From: Juglans regia
Taxonomy: Eukaryota; Streptophyta; Magnoliopsida; Fagales; Juglandaceae
DNA: 64,000 nucleotides
Direction: 5' to 3'
Assembly (NCBI RefSeq): GCF_001411555.2
Contig: NC_049911.1
Span: 30,415,044-30,479,043, forward strand
Part shown: positions 49,887-60,209 of the stretch, one piece after another
How the letters are laid out: every line of letters begins with the position of its first letter
How positions within the stretch are numbered: position 1 is the first letter of the stretch
Program-made: the position numbers and the translations under genes
Notes under the pieces: model-generated
What the model saw: only the letters and a program-made list of their open reading frames with translations
Told to the model about the DNA's origin: nothing
The model's database searches: none

Positions 49887-49921
49887 GTGAAGAAGAAGAA
49901 GAAGAAGAAGAAGAAGAAGAA
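49887..49921. repeat. (GAA)n microsatellite
   Basis: About 11 consecutive AGA/GAA units. Non-coding and likely variable in length. Confidence 0.9.
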
Positions 49922-51339
49922 CTACTTGTTGTATCACATCTCATCCAATTAAGTAGACCTTGGAAAGTTAACTCCCAAACCAACCCAGTAATAGTAATCC
50001 GGAACCCAAAAATAAGCTAAAAATATTGACTCAGCGAAGGCTTTTGCAAAGCACGATGCAGTGAAACAGCGCACGAGGGGTTACCTATTGCAACATTTAA
50101 GTTCTGATTTCAATTTTTGGCAACCCCTAAATTCTCCAAATCCCAATATTACTATTTTCTAATGTTGTGTATATATAGAAAGGTATTTTTAGATTTTCTG
50201 TAAATAATAATAATAAATTAATAATAAAATAAATAATAATAATAATAATTAATGATAAAATATTAAATAATAAAAAAAAATAGATAAAAAATAATAATGA
50301 TGTATTTTAAAAACCTGCTTTCAACCATACATACGCATGCGCCATGCCACCATTTTATTATTATTATTTTTTCTTTAGAAGGTAAAAAAGAGAGAGAGAG
50401 AGAGAGAAAAAAAAAAAAAAAAACGATTTGATCCAACTCCAATGATAACTCCAAACCCCGTTTTGGGAAAAAAATCTGTCGCCTACTTGACTGTCTCTTT
50501 GCTATTTGAGTCGAGCAAGATTGTGTATAAACTATAAACAACCTGCTTTCACTATCGCACTCCCAAACTCAATAAAATATTGCCTAATTATCTATGTTCT
50601 CAAAAAGACTATCTATTGTATTATTATTATTATAGACCCTTAATTTTTTTAATTTTTGTGAGGTAATTTTTTTAAAGAAAAACGCTTTTCAGGAGAGATG
50701 ACGTGCCCAAATGATAACATGAGGCAAACTGGGAAACTCCACCATGAGGCATAGGACAGCTGTCGACTAGGCCCAAACCAAAAGAAACATACACACTCTA
50801 AAAATTGAACAATGATGAATTCTAAATTCTTTAGAGCTAACGAATTTTGTGGGTGAGCCCATGGACCTCTTGTGGCAGCCCACATGTCTTGCTTACTAGG
50901 CCTAATAAGCAGCTCATCTAGGAAAGGGTTTTTTAACTTTTTAAGACGTTATCGTCTGATTTGATAGTTTTCCGTCGATCAAGAAGGTATTGCTCCCGAG
51001 TTAGTTCTGATTTAGATTTTAGTTCTGATTTAGATTAAAAATTCATCTCGATTCATAATTTTAATTTTTTTAAATTTTAAAATAATAATAATAATAATAA
51101 ATAATATTTTATTTTACTATTCACAAAATCGTCTAAGTCTTTAGAGTGTATTCTTGTCGTGATTATTAGCAAGTAGCTTTACAAGGGGAATAAATGTCGC
51201 GTTCTCCGTCACAATATTGACAATATTACCCTCATATTTCACGATGATTAATATTTTATCATGGCGTTACTAAATTCAAAGTGCATAAGAATACGTGATA
51301 CAAAATTTGTAAGAATTAATAAAAATACACAAAATATTT
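49922..51339. other. Intergenic DNA, no gene seen
   Basis: Contains (GA)n plus A-run at 50391-50423, AAT-type repeats at 50205-50260 and a less AT-rich patch at 50690-50940 (ACTAGGCCCAAACC). No protein or RNA gene recognised. Confidence 0.4.
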
Positions 51340-51524
51340 AGGTTCTGTTTAAACAGATGAGATAAAATAAAATAAAATAAAAATACTTTTAATAATATTA
51401 TTATTTTAAAATTTAAAAAAATTAATTAATTAATTATATTTTATATAAAAAATTTAAAAAATTATAATAATTAAATAAAATGAGATGAGATAAAATTATT
51501 TATTTTATATCCAAATGAGACGTT
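51340..51524. mobile_element. MITE-like repeat, family A
   Basis: TTAGGTTCTGTTTAAACAG with GATGAGATAAAATAAAATA, ending AATGAGATGAGATAAAATT and ATCCAAATGAGACG. It lies about 420 bp before the J-domain gene. Confidence 0.55.
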
Positions 51525-51944
51525 CAAATAGTAATGATTCGTGTATTTATTTGAGAAGAAAATATAATCTACAAAGTAAAGTCAACATCATGAGCAACGT
51601 GCGTAATCTTCACTTTTCGTATAAATACTATTTATGGAATTAAAAAACTCATCAATATTTTTATTTTTTGAATTCATAAATATTTTTATTTGATTCAAAA
51701 TAAAATATTACTAAAATAATGAAACTATGGATTCCTATTTGCTACCCGTCTGCAAAGGAAAAACGTCGAAAGATTTCTTTAGCCCATAGAATAGGATCAT
51801 AGATAGATCATAGATGTATCTAAAAAGATTTTATTTTTTATTTTTGTTATGCCTCCAAACATCCCAGTTTTGTAACCCAAGCAATCGGCCTCAGCCCAAA
51901 CCCAACACGTCAAATTCCCGGAGTGAGCGCCTTAACACGGCGAA

Positions 51945-52868
51945 ATGAGAGAGAATCCCAGAGCCGAAGCCGAACGATTACTGGGAATCGCCGAGAAGCT
52001 CCTGCGCAACCGAGATCTAGGTGGGTCCAGAGACTTCGCCATCTTGGCTCAGGAGACGGAGCCCCTTCTTGATGGGTCCGATCAGATCTTGGCCGTGGTG
52101 GACGTCCTTCTTGCTGCGGAGAAGCACATAAACAATCACCACGACTGGTACGCTATCCTCCAGGTTGATCGCCGGTCTGACGACCAGGATCGCATCAAGA
52201 AACAGTACCGCAGGCTCGCGCTGCTCCTCCATCCGGACAAGAACAAGTTCCCGTTCGCCGATCAGGCTTTCAAGCTCGTCGCCGATGCCTGGGCCGTCTT
52301 CAACGACCACGCCAAGAAGTCTCTATATGACAACGAGCTCAGCCTCTTCGCCAAGGTCGATCTGAGCTTGGGCTGTAGGAGAGACCATCACGGGGAGAGC
52401 AACAGTAATTACACTAGTGGCGCGAACGAGGGTCCGGATGATCATCGACTGAGACTGTCGAGCTTCTGGACCATGTGCCCCTACTGTTACCACCTGTACG
52501 AATACCCTAGGGTCTACGAGGGGTGTTGCTTGCGGTGCCAAAATTGCCGGAGAGCGTTCCATGCGGTGCTGATCCCATCGCTGCCACCGCTGGCACCGGG
52601 CCAGACGGCCTACTACTGTTCCTGGGGAGTCTTTCCGATGGGCTTCGTGATGACGGACAGCGCAGGGAAGGATGACTTGGCGGATGGGGCGGCGGTTCCA
52701 AATTGGATGCCCAACGCACCGTCGCAACAGAGTGGTGGGAATGATGGAACACCGTTGACGGCGGCCGGAAGGGAGGGTTCAGCGGTGGGTGGTTTGGGTG
52801 GGAACTCTTCGGAACCCAGCAAAAGGAAGAGAGGAAGGCCCCGGAAGTCTACCGTGCAAGCCCGATAA
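51945..52868 (+). CDS. J-domain (DnaJ-like) protein with zinc ribbon and AT-hook
   Basis: Single-exon gene of 307 residues, much more GC-rich than its surroundings. Residues 1-60 are an alpha-helical plant-specific N-terminus (RAEAERLLGIAEKLL). The J domain is about 66-130 (DWYAILQVDRR, then HPD at 96-98 in LLLHPDKNKFPFADQAFKLV, AWAVFND, YDNEL). A Cys pattern FWTMCPYCYHLYEYPRVYEG, then CCLRCQNCRRAF (174-205), resembles the zinc-binding module that follows J domains in DUF3444-type plant proteins. Pro/Gly-rich linkers follow, with FPMGF and NWMPNAP. The end KRKRGRPRKS (293-302) is an AT-hook-like, nuclear-signal-like motif. J domains stimulate Hsp70, and the AT-hook suggests a nuclear role (inference). 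The C-terminal DUF3444 domain of longer relatives is absent. The start codon is chosen because the helical N-terminus begins there. Confidence 0.93.
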   Translation: MRENPRAEAERLLGIAEKLLRNRDLGGSRDFAILAQETEPLLDGSDQILAVVDVLLAAEKHINNHHDWYAILQVDRRSDDQDRIKKQYRRLALLLHPDKNKFPFADQAFKLVADAWAVFNDHAKKSLYDNELSLFAKVDLSLGCRRDHHGESNSNYTSGANEGPDDHRLRLSSFWTMCPYCYHLYEYPRVYEGCCLRCQNCRRAFHAVLIPSLPPLAPGQTAYYCSWGVFPMGFVMTDSAGKDDLADGAAVPNWMPNAPSQQSGGNDGTPLTAAGREGSAVGGLGGNSSEPSKRKRGRPRKSTVQAR

Positions 52869-53290
52869 GCAATGGGACTAATGTTTATGACCGAAGGATA
52901 TTGCTCTTTGGTGAAGGCAGAAGAGGAGTTTGGCTGGGGGGATTCAAAGAGCGCCAATGGTGACTGATGGAGGATGTTGGAATCAAATGCGAGACGGGGT
53001 TGGGTCTATGGGGCGATGGTTTTCATGTTTTGCGGGAGAAAATGGGTTGGGTCTGTCTTTGTACTATGTAAGTGTACTTGTGTTGTCGTCTGTAGATTTC
53101 AGGTGCTCTTCCTTAAATTGAGTGGCCCATTATCAAACCGTACATTTAATTAGCAAAGCTACAATCTGATGTCAGCTAGGCTTCTCTTGGGACCATTTTT
53201 TGAAGACTCGATTCTGTCCTTCGGGTACATATATAACTTGTTTGTTTGTCCCATTTAAATCTCGTTTTGGATTCCTCCGAGCTATTTCAC
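52869..53290 (+). other. Probable 3' untranslated region of the J-domain gene
   Basis: Less AT-rich sequence continues after the TAA for about 400 bp before AT-rich DNA resumes. A short open frame (52930-53121) here has no coding features. Confidence 0.4.
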
Positions 53291-54569
53291 CTCATAATTG
53301 AGGCTTCCGAAAAAGGAAACCAGTAAATGACTGTTAGGATTGACATTAGAGTTAATAAGCAATCTTGTTGACGTGTTAAAACTTAGATTGTTGATGGGAA
53401 AGTCTATGGTTAGTATAAAAAGATATTAATGTTTTTTTGTTATTTTAGATATAATGAATTCTATAGGAATAAGTGTGTTTACGCATGTCTTGTAAGCAAT
53501 AGAGATAAGCAATGGAGAGGGATGTTAAAGCTGGTGTTGGTAATTCATATTCACAAGTCGTATTCGTAATTAATCAAGTCATGAATATTAGATTATATAA
53601 ATCAAAATTTAAAATTTTAACATGACTTGTATACATAACGAGTGACACAACACGACGCTTAACCTTTTAGTAATTAACTTTTATTTTATTAATCTATACA
53701 CAATCTATTTAACTCACTTCAACTTGTTTAACTTATTTCATATAAATGGTTAAATTGGCCTGTATATTTATTCTTTAATCCAATTAATATAATTTTATAT
53801 ATAATATGAGAATAATTATATAAATCATTCATAATTATACCTGATCCAAAATAAAATATTTTATTATTAATATTCAAACCAATAATACATAAGAAAAATA
53901 ATATTTTCATAAAATAAAATTATTTATTAACAAAAAAAGGTCTAATAATTTGATATATTAAGTAGACAAATATTACAGAAAGTAATGGTTTTTTCCATGT
54001 TATTCGATAGAAAGAAAAATAAAACTGAGGAAATAGAGAGCAAGGTACTGAGAAGAAAGTTGGGCAGCTTTTAATCCAAGATGAAGATGAATTAGGATCC
54101 CCTTATTGTAGCTCTTTCTGCAAAATAATACAGAAAAATAAGAAAATGAGTAGAACAAAAACTGAAAAATAAAATGGCAGAGACAATGTAAAGCAAGCAT
54201 ATGGAGAATGAAGATGTTGAGAATTCTCAAACAAAAATAATGGTATGGATGTCTCGAGCAAATGAGCCTTTGAAAGTTATACATGTTTTATTATAAATAG
54301 TAATATTACATATAATTATAAAATGTATAAATATTGTATAATCATTTTAAAAATTAATAATATTTATTATTAAAAAATTAATTTATTTTTATATAAATTA
54401 TGTATTTATTTATTTTTTAAAAAATAATTATACGACATTTAAATATATTATTATTTCTCTTAAAATAAGCTTTGGATAAGGATACAAAGAACGCCATGTC
54501 ACCGATGTACAGTATTCCTCAACAACAAACAACTGTATAGAACAACTCGTGTCTTTCAAGAGTTACGAT
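53291..54569. other. Intergenic AT-rich DNA, no gene seen
   Basis: No motif-bearing frame. A 94-codon minus frame at 54000-54284 is aromatic- and leucine-rich without recognisable motifs. Confidence 0.4.
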
Positions 54570-54998
54570 TTTAGAGCATTGATAATAGACTAGCTAAATA
54601 TTAATACAAGTCTAAATTTTAATTAATTGTGAGAAAAAGTCTCTACATTAAACTAGTTAATGGTTCAAAGTTTAAGATTTAATTAATAGTAAATCTGAAG
54701 TCTTCTCTAAATATGGTTAGTTACTATTCACAATGAAAAGTAATATTTAATTATTTCATCACTTCCCTCTCTCTTTGAATGATAAAATATGTATGACATG
54801 CACATTATTTCTATAAAGTATGAAGATTTAATAAATATATAAATTGTATTTGTAAAAAGATAAAATATATAAAATATATATAATATTATATTATTATTTT
54901 AACTTTATAATAATTAGTTTAATATGAATTTACTTAATCAAAAATTGATATTATAATTAAAAATTAAGATTTTAGTTAAATTTTAAATAATGACTAGT
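54570..54998. mobile_element. MITE-like repeat, family D
   Basis: Left end TTTTAGAGCATTGATAATAG then ACTAGCTAAATATT; right end AAATAATGACTAGTCTTTGA, partly complementary. It belongs to the GAGCATTG type seen at 29402. Confidence 0.4.
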
Positions 54999-55339
54999 CT
55001 TTGAGAGTGGGAGGGGAGAATGCTACGGATGGCTGCTGGGATAGAAAATTTGAAATGAATTGGGGTAGGAGACAGAACGCGCGTTTTACTCTGTCAAGAG
55101 GAGGAAAGAAAAAAAAAAAAAAAAACACACTGGAAGGGGATGCACGGTATAGAATTGTTGAGCGGAAGAAAGAGAGAAAATATTAGGTAGTATGCTGCCT
55201 CCTCGTTACCACGGTGTACATACAGGCCATATAATTGACACAGCTATACTGGACGTCCAAGATGTCGAGGTCCAATAGTTTTTTAGGCCACTATCCGTTT
55301 GATTTGGGGCCGTTGAGGCCACTATATTTACTTTAGAAG
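54999..55339. other. Intergenic DNA, no gene seen
   Basis: Slightly more GC-rich, purine-rich, with an A-run at 55108-55125. The 61-codon frame here looks like low-complexity sequence. Confidence 0.4.
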
Positions 55340-55582
55340 TCTAACTTCTTTTGGTTATCGGATAAAAGATAAAAATTAAATGAGATAAAAATTTAAAATC
55401 GAATAAAATATTATTAAAATAAGATTTTATTAAAATTATTATTATTTTAAAATTTTAAAATTTTAAAAAATTAAATTATTTATTATATTTTATGTAAGAG
55501 TTTAAAAAAATATTAATGATTAAATAAAATTAATTGAGATGAGATGAGATGAGATGATTTGTATAACTAAATGACGCCTTAA
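55340..55582. mobile_element. MITE-like repeat, family A
   Basis: TCTAACTTCTTTTGGTTATC at the left, TTGAGATGAGATGAGATGAG and TAACTAAATGACGCC at the right. Confidence 0.5.
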
Positions 55583-55589
55583 ACGTTAT

Positions 55590-55742
55590 GAGAAGTTTAG
55601 ATAGTGAGTTGAGATAAGATGAATCGAGATTAAAGTTGAATAAAATATTATTTTGTAATATTATTTTTTATTTTAGAATTTGAAAAAATTATAATAATAA
55701 AATAAAATAAGATAAATTGGAATGAGGTGAATCCAAATCTCC
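55590..55742. mobile_element. MITE-like repeat, family A
   Basis: AGAAGTTTAGATAGTGAGTT with GAGATAAGATGAATCGAG, ending AATGAGGTGAATCCAAATCT. Follows closely on the previous copy. Confidence 0.5.
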
Positions 55743-55744
55743 TT

Positions 55745-56030
55745 TTAGGCTGCGTTTGGTTGTAAGACTCAGTTGAATTTTTTCTAATTTTAAACTGAGT
55801 CTAACATCAAAACATTCAATTATCAAATTAATAAACCTATCTAAACTCAAAACCTCATTACACGTGAGACTCGTAACATTTTTCAACTTATCATAAAAAG
55901 TACTAAACTCATATTAACATCAAAACATACTTTAAACTCAGTTTATGTAGACACCATATAACTCATTCTACTATTCAACTCATTACTATCTATACATAAT
56001 TGAACTCAGCTGAGCCATTCTTTGCGTGCA
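55745..56030. mobile_element. MITE-like repeat, family F
   Basis: Left GGCTGCGTTTGGTTGTAAGA then CTCAGTTGAATTT; right, on the minus strand, TGCACGCAAAGAATGGCTCA then GCTGAGTTCAATT. The inner parts of the ends are similar inverted repeats. Confidence 0.4.
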
Positions 56031-56094
56031 AGATGTCGAAAAAGCCCCCAACTGTGTCTTTGATGAAATCTACTAATCTAGTACAGGCTTTTGA

Positions 56095-56278
56095 ACATGA
56101 TCTAGTCTATATACAATCTTCAAATAGAGACTGTTCATGTAAACCTATGCAGTTATGTTTTTAAAAAATAAAATTATAATAACATCGTTTTTAAAATGAT
56201 TTTTTTCGCTTTTATCCCTATTCATCAATAGAACTGCACATGCAATCTCCTACTCAATACTGCAAATATAATTTCTCT
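56095..56278. mobile_element. MITE-like repeat, family C
   Basis: ATATACAATCTTCAAATAGA..CTGTTCATGTAAACC at the left, AATAGAACTGCACATGCAAT and TACTCAATACTGCAAATA at the right, matching 46318-46498. Confidence 0.55.
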
Positions 56279-56347
56279 TTGAGTCAAATGCGCATCTCTC
56301 CATTTTCTCACTTTTGTTTTTTTAAGTTGTGAACAATTATATTCGAT

Positions 56348-56532
56348 TGGATCTCATTCAATTACATGAATTATCTCATATAATCATTATAATTTTTTTA
56401 AACTCTCACATAAAATATAATAAATAATTTAATTTTTTCAAATTTTAAAATAAAAATAATTTTAAAAATTTATATACTAATAATATTTTATTTAATTTTT
56501 ATCTCATTTTACATATGTGTAACCAAATGAGT
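56348..56532. mobile_element. MITE-like repeat, family A
   Basis: GGATCTCATTCAATTACATG, core AATAAATAATTTAATTTTTTC, ending TTTTATCTCATTTTACATA and AACCAAATGAG. It stops just before the Helitron candidate. Confidence 0.5.
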
Positions 56533-56560
56533 GGATAACAAATCCACATCCGTTAATATA

Positions 56561-58342
56561 TCTCCTTATACTTAAAAGCGCCTATCGCCCAATGAACAGT
56601 GACATCAACAGTAATGACACGGCAAAATCACAAAACTGCAAATCTCATCCCTCTCTTCTCTGCATTCTCGAAGCAAAATCAAAGAGGCAAAACCACAGTA
56701 AAACTACCATAAAATAATCACAAAAATACACGGCAAAATCACAAAATTATCATAAAATCTTCACAAAAATACCACAAATTAACAAAATCACCACAAGGCA
56801 AAATCACAAAACCGCAAATCTCGTCCCTCTCTACATCCTCGAAGTAAAACCACAGAGGCAAAACAAAAATACCATAAGGAGATATGGGCGTCCGTGAGGG
56901 AAGGTGAGCATCCACGGTGGCTCGGCTGGGCGTGAGGACGGCTACGAGAGGTGGTCGGTGGCAAAAGGAGGTCCCGGTGGTGGTGCGGTAGCCAGAGGAG
57001 GTGGAGCTCCGCCGTGGGTGTGGAGAACCAGTGCAAGAGAGAAGTAGATTTCGTGGGAGCAAACGGCACGGAGATGGAGGCCGAGCTCGCTGGAGGGGGA
57101 TGGCTGGTGGGAGAGGAGGCTACTGTGGAGGTGGTGGCGCCGGAGGATGGTGTACGGCGGCGCAACAGTATCAAACCCATTCGGGCTGTGCACAGCCGAG
57201 AGAGAGGAAGAGAGAGCGTGAGAGAGGGAGACCGGTGTGGGGGGACTCGCCGGAGTGAGGTGGTGCCGGTGGAAGAGGAGGTGAGGCTCACCGACGCACG
57301 GCGGCGTCAGGCTGGGCAGAGGAAGATTCGGATGGGAGGAGGGGCAGCGTACCGCGTACGCATGAGCTGAGGGAGGAGAGAGAGAGGGGAGGGAAAAGTG
57401 AGGGAAAAAAGAAAAAGATATAGAAATTTATCCACTTCTTTCGTTTTGAGGTCTTCAAAATGATTTAACAATAAAAGATTAAAATACTGATTTAAATATA
57501 CATAAATATTAATTTAATTAAAAATATTGAAATAAATTAAATAAACAATAAAATTTTAGTAAATATTTTTAAGAAATTAATCTCAATTCTTCATTTTAAA
57601 TTTTTAGATTTGATCTAACAATATAAATTTAAACTAATTTAAAATTTAAATAATTAATATATAAATGTCATATTATACATAAACTATCAAATTTAATTTA
57701 TTAAATATTAATCTTCCATCATTAAATAAATGATAAAATTTTACTAAATATTTTTAAGAAATTAAAATTATATAAATAATTGGAGTTTTAACATAATTTA
57801 AATATGATAATATTATTAATTAACTAAATTAGGCAAACGTGCGTGGGGGAAAATGTTAGTTTTTAGGTTTTAAATTACAACCCTTCATCTTTAATCTTCA
57901 GATTTAATCTAATGATAGAAGTTTAAATATTGATTTAAACTAACATAAAACAAATAACTAAAATATAAATATTCTACCATACACTTAAAATTAACTTTAA
58001 TTTATAAAATATTAATTTTTCATCACTAAGTAAAAGATAAAGTTTTATTGAACATTTTTAAGAGAATAATATTATATCATACACTTAAAATCAACTTTAA
58101 TTTATAAAATATTATTTTTTCATCATTAAATAAATGATAAAGTTTTACTGAATATTTTTAATAGAAAAAAACTATATAATTAATTTAAAATTTTAATATA
58201 ATTTAAATTCCATAATAAATGATGAATATAAATAAATAATAATTTTACTCATATATATTAGACTATTTTAATATTAGAAATTATTATTTATTTATTTTTT
58301 TAATTAGCCAGACATGGCAATTTGCACGTTAGCCACCGCTAG
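56561..58342 (+). mobile_element. Candidate non-autonomous Helitron, 1.8 kb
   Basis: Begins TCTCCTTATACTTAAAAGCG directly after an A and ends ACGTTAGCCACCGCTAG directly before a T. This fits the Helitron rules: 5' TC, 3' CTRR, insertion between A and T, no terminal inverted repeat or duplication. Just before the CTAG a short hairpin can form (TGGC/GCCA, with GCAA-T-TTGC inside), weaker than in textbook elements. The left half has two imperfect copies of a GGCAAAATCACAAAACYGCA block (56618 and 56798) and a GC-rich part (56880-57400). The right half has several diverged copies of an AT-rich unit with TTTTCATCAYTAARTAAA. No Rep/helicase gene is present. Confidence 0.5.
56880..57400. other. GC-rich, purine/pyrimidine-skewed cargo of the Helitron
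   Basis: GGTGG/GAGG-rich on the plus strand, with long open frames in several phases on both strands (for example 56788-57291 minus). Open frames in all phases at high GC with Ser/Pro- or Gly/Arg-rich products suggest composition rather than a gene. It might be captured gene DNA, but I recognise none. Confidence 0.35.
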
Positions 58343-58860
58343 TATATATATAAACATGACAATTTTATTTAAAAGATACATTTTAAAATCTGAATTTTAT
58401 ATCAAATATTACGTGCTCTATATGTCGATTTAAGAATAAAATAATTAATTTTAAATTTGTTTCTTTTATAATAATTGATATAATATTACTAGAATAATGC
58501 TAGGTACTCTAGTAAAAAAAAAAAAGATAAAAAAAATGCTAGGTACAAGTTTTGTACAGACTCTTTATAAAAAAAAATGGGTTACACTAAAAAAAAAAAA
58601 AAAGATTTTTTTGTACTTTTTGAGTTGAGATCTATCTTTATAATAGTATAATTTTTTTTTTCATTTACCATAATCATTAATCCAACGTGAATACATTATA
58701 ATCATATAAAAAAAACGTGAATACATTATAAAATTAATGGATAAAATTAAAAAATCTTACCAATTTAATTAACTGGAAAGAACAGTGATTCAATTTCATT
58801 TATATATGATACAAATTTGAATTAGACACGATTTTAGCTCGACTGTAAGTCCCACTGACA
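58343..58860. other. Intergenic AT-rich DNA, no gene seen
   Basis: Contains AATGCTAGGTACTCTAGTAA and AATGCTAGGTACAAGTTTTG near 58500-58550, looking like ends of further miniature transposons. No gene. Confidence 0.4.
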
Positions 58861-58929
58861 CGCACGGGAACCCGTAAATGCTGCTGGCTGAGTTTCTTTA
58901 CTTCGAGACCCGTAAACACTCCGTTCTGC

Positions 58930-59037
58930 GTGATCGAAGAGAAAACATTCCACTCTGCTAATTGCTTCTCGGTTGTGGCCTTGTCGTGCGTCTGAGATTT
59001 TTTGGGTCTTTCGTCCCTGGTTTCTTCTTGGTAGATT
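58930..59037 (+). other. Probable 5' untranslated exon of the PWWP-like gene
   Basis: CT/GT-rich sequence ends at GTAGATT/GTAAGT (donor at 59038). A matching acceptor ATATACAG lies at 60181-60188, so a 1.15-kb intron would separate the leader from the ATG at 60210. The start of the exon is a guess. Confidence 0.45.
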
Positions 59038-60209
59038 GTAAGTACTTACAGACCCTGCGTTCCTTGTTTGAGTTTTGATTTTGTGCCCGTTTCCCGACTG
59101 TTAGAAACCCGATTTCTTTTTTGGGTCCGCATCGCATCTGCATTGTTTGGTTGCCGAGATAACGTGGGAAGATAACAGAAAGATGATAGATGCTTTCAAT
59201 TGCATGCCTTTCGTCGTTGTCCGGGACTTAGAAGACGAAAAGACAAACTTTTTAAAAAAAAAAAAAAAAAAAAAAGCGGAATACCTCTCTTTTGCTTCGA
59301 TATGAAAGAGAAGAATGATCCATTTGCATGCATTAATAGATGCACGGTACATTACTAAGTTTTTATGTTTTCCCCCCTTTTTTCCTGTAACCAAACCGTG
59401 GAAATTCGGCTTCCATTTCTTAGGAGATTAGCAAGTTTCTTGCGTAAGTGGGTGCATGCCATTTAGGTGAAACCCGAATGTTGCTTTTTATTGGTTGCTG
59501 AAAGCACTGAAAGGTTTCATAATTTTCCTTTCTGCGAACATTTTCGTTTATTTAGGTTATTCAGGGTTTAGATATTAGCAGTAGCCAGTCATTGACTTAT
59601 TGTACGAGATTCGAGACAGTTAATGTCCTTATTGAGGCAATATTTTGCTTTGTGATAATGAGTAGTGTGCCTGGACCATGAAAGTGTCTAGCGAGGTTTA
59701 ATTTTATGTGAATTGGTGTAGCGAGGCTTTAATTTTAGTAAAGTACTTCAAGAAAAGGTAACCATGATGTATTACCTTATTTCCTATATCTGGTTTCTGC
59801 CATTCTATTTTGTGTGAGTGTGTTTGTGTGTTGGGATAAGGGGGGGAGTTGATTTAAGGTCTTTGGTAGAGTGTTCCGAGTTTTTACTAGCTAAGTTAGC
59901 TGGTACTTTTTTTGCCACAGTTAACATGAAAGTGAGAAGTGCGTTCATCAAACTCCCCTGTGAGTATGCATAACTCAGTAATATTGGATCTTTGGTTCTA
60001 ATAATAGAAGGAGTCTACTCAAAACTGGAAATGTTGCATATAAATAATCCAAAATCTATAGGAACCAGCACAATATAAATTTCAGGTTAGAGTAAAAAAA
60101 CAAAAATTTATATTTTAGATTTTTAAGGTGCTATTTCTATTATTGGTAACGAATTGGATCCCCATTTGATGCACTTGTTGATATACAGTCTATATTGCAA
60201 AGGCAAACC

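Noticed and set aside
49887..49921. Spaced direct repeats considered as a CRISPR-like array
   Set aside because: A plain GAA microsatellite in a plant genome; no spacers.
52017..52957. Open frames of 66-134 codons overlapping the J-domain gene
   Set aside because: Shadows of a GC-rich coding sequence; only the frame with the HPD motif and zinc module is real.
56788..57291. 167-codon minus-strand frame
   Set aside because: Ser/Thr/Pro-rich, overlaps equally long frames in other phases, no motif.
60195..60209. Upstream start at 60195 for the PWWP-like gene
   Set aside because: The codon there is TTG; the first ATG in this frame is at 60210.
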